IMG/VR virus record: IMGVR_UViG_3300027749_003795
Coordinates: 1-54,134 of that record
DNA: 54,134 nt
Origin: a virus
Reading direction: 5' to 3' (one strand)
In this document: positions 41,673 through 49,348 of the stretch, piece after piece
Layout of the letters: each line of letters opens with the position of its first letter
Position numbering within the stretch: position 1 is the stretch's first letter
Translations under genes and position numbers: made by a program
The notes under the pieces: model-generated
Seen by the model: the letters and a program-made list of their open reading frames with translations, nothing else
What the model was told of the DNA's origin: nothing
Databases searched by the model: none

Positions 41673-42092
41673 TTATTTAAACCAGCCTAATTTTTCTCCA
41701 GATTCTTTTCTACGTTCTGCTTCTTCCCTACTACCCGGCAATCTACTTGCCCAAATTATAATCAGTGCAAAGAATATACCCATGCCCATTGTGGCCTTCC
41801 AATTCTGTGTGGCAAACCAAAAGATAACTAAACTAACATCCATGCTTATAAACATGAACCATTTGCCTCTGGTTGGGAATACGCTACCTGCTTGCCAATC
41901 TCGGATGAAAGGTCCAAATAATTTATGGTTCATCATGTAGTCATGGAACTTCTTACTGCTACGAGCAAAACAGTAGGTTGCAATCAAACTAGGCGTTGAC
42001 CATGGAATTCCGGGCACAATTATTCCAATATAAGCTATTCCCAAAAACAATATACCTGTGGTAAACCAAAGTGCTTTTTTAATTTTTTCCAT
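41673..42092 (-). CDS. DUF454/YbaN-like inner-membrane protein
   Basis: A 139-aa membrane protein: N-terminal hydrophobic segment (ALWFTTGILFLGIAYIGIIVPG), the DUF454 signature PGIPWSTPSLIATYCFARSS and KFHDYMMNHKLFGPFIRDW, then two further membrane segments (MDVSLVIFWFATQNW, MGMGIFFALIIIWAS). DUF454 (YbaN) proteins are bacterial inner-membrane proteins of unknown function. ATG at 42092 has AAGGATT upstream. Opposite orientation and bacterial family suggest host-derived cargo that may alter the envelope. Confidence 0.85.
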   Translation of the reverse strand: MEKIKKALWFTTGILFLGIAYIGIIVPGIPWSTPSLIATYCFARSSKKFHDYMMNHKLFGPFIRDWQAGSVFPTRGKWFMFISMDVSLVIFWFATQNWKATMGMGIFFALIIIWASRLPGSREEAERRKESGEKLGWFK

Positions 42093-42108
42093 AATCAATC
42101 CTTTTAAC

Positions 42109-42116
42109 TATTTAAC
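42109..42116 (-). promoter_or_regulatory. Minus-strand late-type element GTTAAATA
   Basis: Upstream of the DUF454 gene; expected start ~42103, at its AAGGATT. Confidence 0.35.
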
Positions 42117-42130
42117 GGTTTGAAAACCTC

Positions 42131-42159
42131 TTGACTAATTTACCAGTTTAGTGTATAAT
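42131..42159 (+). promoter_or_regulatory. sigma70-type promoter TTGACT-N17-TATAAT
   Basis: Predicted start ~42166 coincides with the ATG of the next gene; no Shine-Dalgarno sequence. Probably drives the long operon to 47266. Confidence 0.8.
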
Positions 42160-42165
42160 ATCAGT

Positions 42166-42519
42166 ATGGCAACAAAGAACGCATTCATCTTTAGTTGGGA
42201 TAATTTGGGCATTGATTCCATTATTCCTATCTCTCAATATGAGCATATAGAACAGCAAAATTTAATCCGTATTCTCAGTGAAAAGCCCACAATAAAAAAC
42301 CCACTCAGCGGTGTCGTACGAAGTTTGTTATTGCGAGCACAATTTAATCCACAACGGCATTATGAAATTTATGCCATTGATTGTACTGAGGATATGGATG
42401 AAGTATTTTGGAGAGAGCAGTGGGAAGAATATCCACAGGCCACAGCAGAATTGATCAGAGAACGCGGTCATAAATTATATTGTGATCGAGCAAACACAAA
42501 GCAGATAAAGATAACATGA
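42166..42519 (+). CDS. Conserved phage protein, predicted leaderless
   Basis: A 117-aa protein from ATG 42166 (MATKNAFIFSWDNLGIDSII), chosen over an upstream ATG at 42151 that lies inside the -10 region. The sequence (LSGVVRSLLLRAQFNPQRHY, EIYAIDCTEDMDEVFWREQW) matches a type of hypothetical protein common in T4-like marine phages. Function unknown; first gene of a long operon. Confidence 0.75.
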   Translation: MATKNAFIFSWDNLGIDSIIPISQYEHIEQQNLIRILSEKPTIKNPLSGVVRSLLLRAQFNPQRHYEIYAIDCTEDMDEVFWREQWEEYPQATAELIRERGHKLYCDRANTKQIKIT

Positions 42520-43331
42520 AAATTAGTCTAGTATCAGATTTACATTTAGAATTCGGCTACCAAGAACTTCCTGGGGGCGAAGTACTGATCTTGGCTGGAG
42601 ATATTGCTGAGGCACGTAGCATCAGCAAGCATCACCACAGCACTAAACTCATCCAAGATACTCCAGATACCTTTTATCGTTGTTCAGAGTTCTTCAAGTG
42701 GGAATGTGAAAAGTATGATCAAGTGTTTATGGTTATGGGAAATCATGAACATTATCACGGGAGATTTGATAAGACCTACAATGAATTAAAAAGCATCTTA
42801 CCTAAGAATGTAACCTTGTTAGAAAACGAAGTTGTTAATTACAAGGGTGTTATGTTCATGGGTGCTACACTATGGACTGACCTTAACAAGGGTGATAGCA
42901 TTACCGCATTTACTCTTAAATCATTCATGAATGATTATAAACTTATAACTAATCATTATCCTGCTAAAGATGTGTATCATAAACTAACACCCGAGCATAC
43001 TGCTGGAGTACATTTTAAGACTAAACAATACTTTAAAACCGTGTTGGAAATGAATCGTGACAAACCTTTTGTTGTCATTACTCATCACGGTCCTAGTTAT
43101 GCAAGTATCAATGACAAATACAAGAACGAGCAAACTATGAATGGGGGATACACCAGTGACCTAAGTGAATTGATTTTAGATTTTCCTAACATCAAAACTT
43201 GGGTACATGGCCATCTGCATGATCCAGTTGATTACATGATTGGTGATACCCGTGTGGTTAGTAATCCTCGTGGCTACATTGGTCACGAAGATACTAGTGG
43301 ATTTAAACCTGACTTTTACTTTGAGATATAA
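42516..43331 (+). CDS. Calcineurin-like metallophosphoesterase
   Basis: A 271-aa phosphoesterase with the full motif set: SDLHLEF (D-x-H), LAGDIAE (GD), MGNHEHYHG (GNHE), ITHHGPS and WVHGHLHDP (GHxH). These bind a two-metal centre. Families with this plan cleave nucleotides, cyclic nucleotides or phosphoproteins; the substrate is not evident. T4-like phages often carry such enzymes. ATGA overlap with the preceding gene. Confidence 0.85.
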   Translation: MKISLVSDLHLEFGYQELPGGEVLILAGDIAEARSISKHHHSTKLIQDTPDTFYRCSEFFKWECEKYDQVFMVMGNHEHYHGRFDKTYNELKSILPKNVTLLENEVVNYKGVMFMGATLWTDLNKGDSITAFTLKSFMNDYKLITNHYPAKDVYHKLTPEHTAGVHFKTKQYFKTVLEMNRDKPFVVITHHGPSYASINDKYKNEQTMNGGYTSDLSELILDFPNIKTWVHGHLHDPVDYMIGDTRVVSNPRGYIGHEDTSGFKPDFYFEI

Positions 43332-43332
43332 A

Positions 43333-43728
43333 ATGGATATAACTGTTTATAGTCGAAATCGGTTGTACGAAACATTCTCTAATTGGGAGGTTCCTAGAGA
43401 ATTTGCTGATACTATTGCTAACTATTTGATCTATGGTTACCAACCCGGCAGTTGTTTTACTGCTGTGTTATCCAATGACTTTATGGGTGCTATGCGTAGT
43501 AGCCATCCTGCTAATAGTATTGAGGCATTTAAGAATTTGGCCAGTTGGATCAACGAACACTGTCCTAAAGAAGCATACGGAAGTTATGAAAAAGTAGATG
43601 CATGGTGTGATATAACATCGGCTATGCGTCGGCCAATTTTGGAAAAACGCAGGCTTGTATTCACTGAAAAAGAAGAAGTATGGATGTCTCTAAAAGGTGA
43701 GCAAACCGTAGAATCTGTGTTGTATTAA
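43333..43728 (+). CDS. Unknown phage protein
   Basis: A 131-aa protein starting MDITVYSRNRLYETFSNWEV at 43333, one nt after the phosphoesterase stop; a longer frame from 43240 is a shadow within that gene. It contains YLIYGYQPGSCFTAVLSNDF and FKNLASWINEHCPKEAYGSY. The GYxPGSCFxAVLxND pattern is familiar from T4-like phage hypotheticals. No known activity. Confidence 0.75.
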   Translation: MDITVYSRNRLYETFSNWEVPREFADTIANYLIYGYQPGSCFTAVLSNDFMGAMRSSHPANSIEAFKNLASWINEHCPKEAYGSYEKVDAWCDITSAMRRPILEKRRLVFTEKEEVWMSLKGEQTVESVLY

Positions 43729-43729
43729 T

Positions 43730-44077
43730 ATGGTAACACAAACTGATCAGTTTCTACAAAGGGATGCACACTTACCTAAACCCAAGTACAACTATGGGGA
43801 TAGAGTTTTTGCTCGACTCAACAAAGTCCCCATAGTTGGAATGGTTATAAGACAAGTTGAAGATAATGTACTTGTACATTCGTATCTACCTCTCAGAGTA
43901 GAAGAACAAATTAGATATATTGTATCAGTACCAATGAAAGGTATGACACGATTAATAGATATGAATGGGTCTTGTCATTGTGGGCGTACTTTAGATCCAA
44001 ATGGAGATTGTGATACTAGCCATTCATTAACTGAAGAGCAATATCAAAAAATGCTTAAACGTAGGAAAACAAAATGA
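43730..44077 (+). CDS. Unknown protein with possible zinc site
   Basis: A 115-aa protein. PKYNYGDRVFARLNKVPIVG followed by VIRQVEDNVLVHS resembles a small beta-barrel (SH3-like). A later SCHCGRTLDPNGDCDTSH contains Cys/His that could bind zinc. Coupled to its neighbours by TAATATG and ATGA. Function unknown. Confidence 0.7.
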   Translation: MVTQTDQFLQRDAHLPKPKYNYGDRVFARLNKVPIVGMVIRQVEDNVLVHSYLPLRVEEQIRYIVSVPMKGMTRLIDMNGSCHCGRTLDPNGDCDTSHSLTEEQYQKMLKRRKTK

Positions 44078-44175
44078 CCTGGGATTTATTTTTTGGATTT
44101 TTAATTGGATATATTGTAGGAGTACTATATATGTGTTATCGTTCTAATGAAGATTCTAGGAGATATATAGAATGA
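44074..44175 (+). CDS. 33-aa single-span membrane peptide
   Basis: ATGA overlaps at both ends (with the genes at 43730 and 44172) argue for real translation. The peptide is one membrane helix (DLFFGFLIGYIVGVLYMCYR) with a charged tail. Function unknown. Confidence 0.6.
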   Translation: MTWDLFFGFLIGYIVGVLYMCYRSNEDSRRYIE

Positions 44176-44381
44176 ACAATTTAATCAAAGAACTTGAGCC
44201 CCAATGTTGGGAACACAACGAATTTGGACTTAATTTCAATTACGAAAAGTTTGCCAAGTTGATTATACAAGAGGCTGGAGAAGCATTCTGGAGTGAGGCG
44301 TGTAATGTCAGTGATTTAGCCTACGAAGAATATTATCGTAATAGAAAGAAAATTAAACAACATTTCGGAGTTGAACTATGA
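44172..44381 (+). CDS. Small unknown protein
   Basis: A 69-aa protein (MNNLIKELEPQCWEHNEFGL, NFNYEKFAKLIIQEAGEAFW). The FDYxKFAxLIIxE pattern is common among small T4-like phage proteins. ATGA-coupled on both sides. Function unknown. Confidence 0.7.
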   Translation: MNNLIKELEPQCWEHNEFGLNFNYEKFAKLIIQEAGEAFWSEACNVSDLAYEEYYRNRKKIKQHFGVEL

Positions 44382-44602
44382 TAGAAATTTTTATACCTGT
44401 ATTGTTTATATGCATGAATGGTAACTGCGATTTCATGCAGGCACAGAATGTTTATAAGTCAGAAGCACAATGCAGAGTGTCAATTGATAATCAAAAAAAA
44501 CACATGCTTGAAGTTGCTGATCGCGCCGGGCAAGGCAAATACACAGTGTTAGAAGGTACTTGCATCAATACTAAAATCAATAGTCCAGGAAAACAAGTAT
44601 GA
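44378..44602 (+). CDS. Small, possibly exported Cys-containing protein
   Basis: A 74-aa protein with a hydrophobic N-terminus (MIEIFIPVLFICMNGNCDFM) and four Cys, two in the N-terminal CMNGNC and two later (QCRVS, GTCIN). It might be a periplasmic, disulphide-bonded protein, although the signal is short. ATGA-coupled to both neighbours. Confidence 0.65.
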   Translation: MIEIFIPVLFICMNGNCDFMQAQNVYKSEAQCRVSIDNQKKHMLEVADRAGQGKYTVLEGTCINTKINSPGKQV

Positions 44603-44853
44603 GCAGTACCGTACGCATATCATGGAGTCGTGAGTTTGATGATCGACAACGTTGGAACGATGTATGTGCCTGGGCTATTGAACATTTTGGTCTACCTGGA
44701 GATAGATTCCAAAGCCATGCCAATGTCAACTATATGGACTTTGTTTTCAAAAGTAATAAAGATGCACTTCTTATGGCCCTGATGTGGAACGCTCCAATTG
44801 TGCCCGACGATGATCTCACCGTAGAACACGTTGGGCGTCTGTTCAATGCTTAA
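44599..44853 (+). CDS. Small protein, first member of the tandem LKWS-type family
   Basis: An 84-aa protein (RQRWNDVCAWAIEHFGLPGD, ALLMALMWNAP). The WCxEHFG helix resembles the corresponding part of the 45677 gene (DWCREHFGKSG), and FKSNKDALLMALMWN resembles the FKDEKDxTMFILRYS ending of that gene, so it appears to be a divergent member of the same family. ATGA-coupled upstream; 8-nt overlap downstream. Confidence 0.65.
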   Translation: MSSTVRISWSREFDDRQRWNDVCAWAIEHFGLPGDRFQSHANVNYMDFVFKSNKDALLMALMWNAPIVPDDDLTVEHVGRLFNA

Positions 44854-45166
44854 GAAACGTGCTATGGCTGCGGGCAGACAATTGGGTAAGACTGATTGGA
44901 TAAACAACATGGCTAAAGGATGGATAGATGAAATCAACGTGAAACGCCTTGAAACTGGTTACGCTGACAATCAACCTAAATGGCCCTATTGGGTTCGACC
45001 ATACAACTATGATATCGGAGAGTGGCAAGATATGAACCAGTGGATGTTTAACACAATGGGTGATAATAATTGGCTTACAGAAAATGCTCGTTGGGTGGGC
45101 AGTAATTCAAAGTACTGGTTCCGTGATGAACGTGATCGCACTATGTTTATTTTGAAGTGGTCATAA
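44846..45166 (+). CDS. Tandem-family small protein ending RTMFILKWS
   Basis: A 106-aa protein (MLKKRAMAAGRQLGKTDWIN). Tryptophan-rich (KWPYWVRPYNYDIGEWQDMN) with the ending YWFRDERDRTMFILKWS. The same F-x-D-x-x-D-x-TMFxLKWS layout ends the next genes. The ATG at 44846 overlaps the previous gene by 8 nt. Function unknown. Confidence 0.7.
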   Translation: MLKKRAMAAGRQLGKTDWINNMAKGWIDEINVKRLETGYADNQPKWPYWVRPYNYDIGEWQDMNQWMFNTMGDNNWLTENARWVGSNSKYWFRDERDRTMFILKWS

Positions 45167-45381
45167 TGAAAACTCCATTTTATAAATTAAGTAATCTTCC
45201 AAGACTGGAAAAGCAATTAACACCATTTGTTAATAAAATGATGGAATTACCAGCAGAAGATCGAAAAGCAGAATCACATAAAATTTTGGATAAATTTAAT
45301 ATATCAGTCGATAATGACATGGAATGGTGCATTTGGAAAACTGATAAAGATTATACAATGTTTGTTTTGAAGTGGTCATGA
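45166..45381 (+). CDS. Tandem-family small protein ending YTMFVLKWS
   Basis: A 71-aa protein from ATG 45166 (TAATG overlap). Body is charged helix (KMMELPAEDRKAESHKILDK); the end WKTDKDYTMFVLKWS repeats the family motif. Function unknown. Confidence 0.7.
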   Translation: MKTPFYKLSNLPRLEKQLTPFVNKMMELPAEDRKAESHKILDKFNISVDNDMEWCIWKTDKDYTMFVLKWS

Positions 45382-45677
45382 GTAATTTACAAGATCAAAT
45401 ATTAACTAAGATTGCTAAACAAATGCAACAAGAAATTGATGATGAGTTCATGGCAACTCTTCAATATAAACCGCATATTAAAATACACGACCAAAGTACG
45501 GTCGATGGTGAGACATGGTATACAGTGTCATGCTCTCATGTAGCATCACGATGGATGCGATCACAGTATCGAGAATTGTGGCACGAACATATACAAAATA
45601 AATGGGATGTGATTCATAACACATTTGACGTACACGAAAAACTTTATACTATGATGGCATTGAAATGGAGTTCATAA
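45378..45677 (+). CDS. Tandem-family small protein ending MMALKWSS
   Basis: A 99-aa protein from ATG 45378 (ATGA overlap), with an N-terminal helix (LQDQILTKIAKQMQQEIDDE), STVDGETWYTVSCSHVASRW in the middle and the ending HEKLYTMMALKWSS. Function unknown. Confidence 0.7.
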   Translation: MSNLQDQILTKIAKQMQQEIDDEFMATLQYKPHIKIHDQSTVDGETWYTVSCSHVASRWMRSQYRELWHEHIQNKWDVIHNTFDVHEKLYTMMALKWSS

Positions 45678-45973
45678 TGGCAACAACCATACCCGGCTTT
45701 CCTAATATTAGTACAAGTGTGTTTAATGGTGTCTCGATGGAACCAGAACTTGCTGCAATGAAAAAAGGTACGGCCAAAAGTTGGCTTGGTGAATATCATT
45801 GGGTATCACTACCCGTTACCGATAAGAACAAATATGATGATATAGTTACTCCTGCTATAGATTGGTGTCGAGAACACTTTGGCAAGAGTGGAGCACGTTG
45901 GTTTGAAAAAGATAAGAAGTTTTATTTCAAAGATGAAAAAGATGTGACTATGTTTATATTGAGGTATTCTTGA
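45677..45973 (+). CDS. Tandem-family small protein ending TMFILRYS
   Basis: A 98-aa protein from ATG 45677 (TAATG overlap). EYHWVSLPVTDKNKYDDIVT, DWCREHFGKSGARWFEKDKK and FYFKDEKDVTMFILRYS show the most complete version of the family: a WCxEHFG helix, a W/F beta strand and the terminal motif. Function unknown. Confidence 0.7.
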   Translation: MATTIPGFPNISTSVFNGVSMEPELAAMKKGTAKSWLGEYHWVSLPVTDKNKYDDIVTPAIDWCREHFGKSGARWFEKDKKFYFKDEKDVTMFILRYS

Positions 45974-46185
45974 AAACGGTTACCTTATATATAGATGCCT
46001 CAAGAACTATGGAAATAGTTCGTGAACTTAGACAACAAGGAATGATACAAGGTACAGACTTTGAGTTTACCTACGTGAGCTCCACGGAACATATCATGGC
46101 AAAAGCACCTATGCCAAGACATACAATCTTTGCTTTCCACACAGACAAATACGCTACTTTCTTTGCACTTAAATACTCTATATGA
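45970..46185 (+). CDS. Tandem-family small protein ending FFALKYSI
   Basis: A 71-aa protein read from a TTG that overlaps the previous stop (TTGA) and has GAGGT upstream. RTMEIVRELRQQGMIQGTDF and IFAFHTDKYATFFALKYSI show the family ending in modified form. ATGA-coupled to the D,D-peptidase. Confidence 0.65.
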   Translation: MKTVTLYIDASRTMEIVRELRQQGMIQGTDFEFTYVSSTEHIMAKAPMPRHTIFAFHTDKYATFFALKYSI

Positions 46186-46991
46186 AAAACTTCTTTATTA
46201 TATTAATGATGTTTGTAACATCTGCCTACTCTGCTACAACAGGCTCTTATGCGTTATATGATTATAGTTCTGCTAGTTATGTTGTAAGATACAATCACAT
46301 AGAAGTTCGTAGTATTGCCAGTATTACAAAATTATTCACTGCAATAACAGTATTGAATAGTGGAGTTGATCTTAATGAAAAAATCTACATAGATGGTCGT
46401 AGTGCAGGACATGTTATAAGAGGCACATATATGACTCGTATGGATCTTATGCGGGCTATGATTATTACCAGTGACAATAGAGCAGCAGAAACACTAGCCT
46501 ATCATCATCTAGGTGGCTTTGATAAATTCTTATTTGATGTTAATAACTATGTAAAAGATATCACATTAGAGAATACTACAATTGTAGACAGTACTGGTCT
46601 CAAACCGGGTAATCGCAGTACTGCCCGTGAACTTATAGAATTTTTATATCGTATTAAAGACAATCCAGTAATACGTAAAATTGCTCATGAACGTAATATG
46701 GTTTTAAAAGTACCCAAGGGTAAAAAAACTATTACAATTAATCTAAGAAATACAAATCCAGATCTATTTGTATATGATAACATCTTAATTAGTAAAACTG
46801 GATTTACCAATCCTGCTGGCCGATGTGTACTTATGTTAGTGGAAAAGAATAATGAATTATTTGGAGTAGTTGTTCTTGGACAAACTAATGTCAAGAATCG
46901 TAGCCATGTAGTAGAAGACCTACTAAGTATTGATGTGGAACCTACTCTTATACCTAAAATAAGTAGTACATTAGAATTTAATATTGAATGA
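46182..46991 (+). CDS. Exported serine D,D-peptidase (S11/PBP7-like)
   Basis: A 269-aa penicillin-binding-type enzyme: signal peptide (MKNFFIILMMFVTSAYS), SxxK at S47-K50 (SITK), SxN at 97-99 (SDN) and KTG near 205-207 (ISKTGFTNPAG). The compact size, without the extra C-terminal domain of DacA-type enzymes, fits PBP7/8-like D,D-endopeptidases. It would cleave peptide cross-links of periplasmic peptidoglycan. In a phage it may loosen the wall for lysis or growth; no endolysin is identified nearby, so it could contribute to lysis. ATGA-coupled on both sides. Confidence 0.9.
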   Translation: MKNFFIILMMFVTSAYSATTGSYALYDYSSASYVVRYNHIEVRSIASITKLFTAITVLNSGVDLNEKIYIDGRSAGHVIRGTYMTRMDLMRAMIITSDNRAAETLAYHHLGGFDKFLFDVNNYVKDITLENTTIVDSTGLKPGNRSTARELIEFLYRIKDNPVIRKIAHERNMVLKVPKGKKTITINLRNTNPDLFVYDNILISKTGFTNPAGRCVLMLVEKNNELFGVVVLGQTNVKNRSHVVEDLLSIDVEPTLIPKISSTLEFNIE

Positions 46992-47266
46992 GAATTAATC
47001 CAGATGAGACTATAGAGTCATGGGCGAATCGTGTTAGCATGTTTGAAAAAGGTCGTGCTATGCAACGTATCGCCCGAGGTGACGATATAGAAACAGTTAT
47101 AGAAGATATGAGTCGTAGGATCACAGATAAGATAATACATCCTGTATTAAAGGAAATTGATAAGTCAATAATATCCACTTTTGATTCGGTGCAAAGTAAT
47201 AAAGATTATCAAGAAAAAATGGAAAATGTAGCAAGAGCTGCGGATCATGTTGACATCGATACATGA
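46988..47266 (+). CDS. Small protein like the C-terminal dimerisation domain of HemA
   Basis: A 92-aa helical protein. FEKGRAMQRIARGDDIETVI followed by DMSRRITDKIIHPVLKEID closely follows the pattern at the end of glutamyl-tRNA reductase (ALRKLARGEDPEEVLExLxRRLTNKLLHxPT). The catalytic and NADPH domains are absent, so it cannot make glutamate-semialdehyde. Similar short proteins occur in T4-like marine phages. It might bind host HemA and influence heme supply for the downstream bilin genes; that is inference. Confidence 0.7.
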   Translation: MRINPDETIESWANRVSMFEKGRAMQRIARGDDIETVIEDMSRRITDKIIHPVLKEIDKSIISTFDSVQSNKDYQEKMENVARAADHVDIDT

Positions 47267-47278
47267 TTTATCTATAAT
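47250..47278 (+). promoter_or_regulatory. sigma70-type promoter of dnaK
   Basis: TTGACA-N17-TATAAT; predicted start ~47285. A late element AATAAATA overlaps at 47276-47283, giving a dual promoter. Confidence 0.85.
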
Positions 47279-47284
47279 AAATAA

Positions 47285-47365
47285 ATGCACGATATACCTA
47301 TATTGGATATCTTATCGGGCATAATGCCCAAACAAATCTTACTTAATTTAAAGGAGAAAAAATGA
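47285..47365 (+). CDS. 26-codon leader ORF overlapping dnaK start
   Basis: The ATG lies at the predicted sigma70 transcription start and the frame ([12 protein letters not shown]...) runs through the leader hairpins to a TGA that overlaps the dnaK ATG (ATGA). It could be a leaderless leader peptide that opens the hairpins and couples translation to dnaK. The downstream AAAGGAG serves dnaK itself. Speculative. Confidence 0.4.
   Translation: MHDIPILDILSGIMPKQILLNLKEKK
47317..47329 (+). promoter_or_regulatory. Leader hairpin GGGCATAATGCCC of dnaK
   Basis: Self-complementary element ~33 nt before dnaK, preceded by a GATAT/ATATC hairpin (47291-47311). A near-identical element precedes hsp20 at 49304-49316, followed in both by CTTACTT...TTTAAAGGAGAAAA. 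Confidence 0.65.
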
Positions 47366-49263
47366 GTAAAGTAATCGGTATCGACCTTGGTACCACAAAT
47401 TCATGCGTAGCCGTTATTGAAAATGGTATCCCTAAAATCATCGAAAACAGCGAAGGTGCAAGAACTACTCCTAGTATTATTGCTTACGCTAACGATGAAA
47501 TCCTAGTAGGTGCTAGTGCAAAACGCCAAGCAGTTACTAATCCAAAAAATACAATCTATGCAGCCAAACGCTTAATTGGACGTAAGTTCAAAGAGCAAGC
47601 TGTACAGAAGGATATTGATCTAATGCCCTACAAAATCATTGAAGCCAACAATGGTGATGCTTGGGTAAGTGCAAATAATCAAGAACTTGCTCCTCCACAA
47701 ATTTCAGCTGAAGTTCTTCGAAAAATGAAAAAGACCGCCGAAGACTATCTCGGTCACGAAGTTATACAGGCTGTTATTACTGTACCTGCTTACTTCAATG
47801 ATCAACAACGTCAGGCAACTAAGGATGCTGGTAAGATTGCTGGACTTGAAGTTCTACGTATTATCAACGAACCAACAGCAGCCGCACTCGCTTACGGTGT
47901 TGACAAGCAAGATAAACGTGATCGCAAGATCGCTGTCTATGACTTAGGCGGCGGTACATTTGACGTAAGCATTATTGAAATTGCCAACGTTGATGGCGAT
48001 AAACAAATCGAAGTACTAAGCACTAATGGTGATACATTCTTAGGTGGTGAAGATTTTGACCAACGTATTATGGATTACTTGGTTGATGAATTCAAGAAGG
48101 ACAACGGTGTTGACCTCAAGAAGGATATGTTGGCACTCCAGCGTTTGAAAGAAGCCGCTGAAAAAGCCAAGATTGAATTGTCGAGTTCTGCTCAAACAGA
48201 TGTTAACTTGCCTTACATTACAGCAGATGCAAGTGGTCCTAAACATATGAATGTTAAGTTGACTCGTGCTAAGTTAGAGCAATTAGTTGAAGAACTAATT
48301 CAACGTAGTATTGAACCTTGTAAGATTGCTATGGCAGATGCCAAGGTTACTGCTGGTGACATTGATGAAGTTATCCTTGTTGGTGGTATGACACGTATGC
48401 CAAAGGTTGTTGAAACAGTTGAGAAACTATTTGGCAAGGCACCACGTAAGGATGTTAACCCAGACGAGGCAGTTGCCGCTGGTGCTGCTATCCAAGGTGA
48501 TGTATTAGGTGGTGGACGCACAGACGTTCTATTACTAGACGTTACTCCATTGAGCATTGGTATTGAAACAATGGGCGGTGTAATGGCCAAGTTGATTCAA
48601 AAGAATACAACTATTCCTACCAAACATAGTCAAGTGTTTAGTACGGCCGAAGACAATCAACCTGCTGTAGATATCAAAGTATTCCAAGGCGAGAGAGAAT
48701 TTGTCCAATACAATAAACTATTGGGCGAATTCAAATTGGAAGGTATTCCACCATCACGTCGTGGTCAACCTCAAATTGAAGTTACTTTAGATATCGATGC
48801 TAATGGTATTATGAATATCAAGGCAGCAGACAAAGGTACCGGCAAAGAGAATAAGATCACAATTAAATCTGATAGCGGACTCAGTAAAGAAGAAATTGAA
48901 CGTATGGTTCAAGATGCCGAAGCTAATGCTGAATCGGATAAGAAACAACGTGAGCTCATCGAAGCACGTAATGGTGCAGAATCCACATTAAATGATTTCC
49001 AGTCTGATATCAACAAGTATAGAGATCAAGTTACTGCTGAAGAAAAAGCCAATGTTGATGATGCAGCTCAAGCTATACGTGATGCTATAAAAGGTGATGA
49101 TGTTAAGATCATCCAAGACAGCGTTCCAAAACTATACGAAGCAATGGGTCCAATTACTGCTAAAAAGTCCGAAGAGGAAGAAGCAGTAAAGAAAGCCGAA
49201 GAACAGGCTAAGAAAGATGCGGAAGACGGCGTGGTTGACACAGAAGCTAAAGAGACTGTATAA
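47362..49263 (+). CDS. dnaK: DnaK (Hsp70) chaperone
   Basis: A 633-aa full-length Hsp70: [14 protein letters not shown] at the N-terminus, phosphate-binding [26 protein letters not shown], adenosine motif [13 protein letters not shown], the linker [19 protein letters not shown], a substrate-binding beta domain and helical lid, and an acidic tail ([14 protein letters not shown]). All ATPase motifs are intact. It folds and protects proteins with DnaJ and GrpE, not seen here, so host partners are probably used. It is expressed from a dual sigma70/late promoter with a structured leader shared with hsp20. A complete phage-borne DnaK is rare. Confidence 0.97.
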   Translation: MSKVIGIDLGTTNSCVAVIENGIPKIIENSEGARTTPSIIAYANDEILVGASAKRQAVTNPKNTIYAAKRLIGRKFKEQAVQKDIDLMPYKIIEANNGDAWVSANNQELAPPQISAEVLRKMKKTAEDYLGHEVIQAVITVPAYFNDQQRQATKDAGKIAGLEVLRIINEPTAAALAYGVDKQDKRDRKIAVYDLGGGTFDVSIIEIANVDGDKQIEVLSTNGDTFLGGEDFDQRIMDYLVDEFKKDNGVDLKKDMLALQRLKEAAEKAKIELSSSAQTDVNLPYITADASGPKHMNVKLTRAKLEQLVEELIQRSIEPCKIAMADAKVTAGDIDEVILVGGMTRMPKVVETVEKLFGKAPRKDVNPDEAVAAGAAIQGDVLGGGRTDVLLLDVTPLSIGIETMGGVMAKLIQKNTTIPTKHSQVFSTAEDNQPAVDIKVFQGEREFVQYNKLLGEFKLEGIPPSRRGQPQIEVTLDIDANGIMNIKAADKGTGKENKITIKSDSGLSKEEIERMVQDAEANAESDKKQRELIEARNGAESTLNDFQSDINKYRDQVTAEEKANVDDAAQAIRDAIKGDDVKIIQDSVPKLYEAMGPITAKKSEEEEAVKKAEEQAKKDAEDGVVDTEAKETV

Positions 49264-49269
49264 TAAATA
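49262..49269 (+). promoter_or_regulatory. Late promoter element AATAAATA of hsp20
   Basis: Overlaps the dnaK stop; expected start ~49275, exactly at the base of the following hairpin. Confidence 0.5.
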
Positions 49270-49274
49270 ATATT

Positions 49275-49299
49275 GTGGGACACCTATTAAGGGTCCCAC
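49275..49299 (+). terminator. Hairpin between dnaK and hsp20
   Basis: GTGGGAC/GTCCCAC 7-bp stem with an inner CCT/AGG. It could be a weak dnaK terminator or a 5' stem-loop protecting hsp20 mRNA. Confidence 0.6.
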
Positions 49300-49303
49300 T
49301 TTA

Positions 49304-49316
49304 GGGCATAGTGCCC
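49304..49316 (+). promoter_or_regulatory. Leader hairpin GGGCATAGTGCCC of hsp20
   Basis: Counterpart of the dnaK leader element, located ~33 nt before the hsp20 ATG. Confidence 0.65.
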
Positions 49317-49348
49317 AATTTTGTCACTTACTTTTAAAGGAGAAAAAT

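Noticed and set aside
43240-43332. N-terminal extension of the 43333 gene giving a membrane segment
   Set aside because: The extension is read through the end of the phosphoesterase gene in another frame; the ATG at 43333 sits right after that gene's stop.
46988-47266. Complete glutamyl-tRNA reductase
   Set aside because: Only the dimerisation-domain pattern is present; catalytic and NADPH-binding domains are missing.
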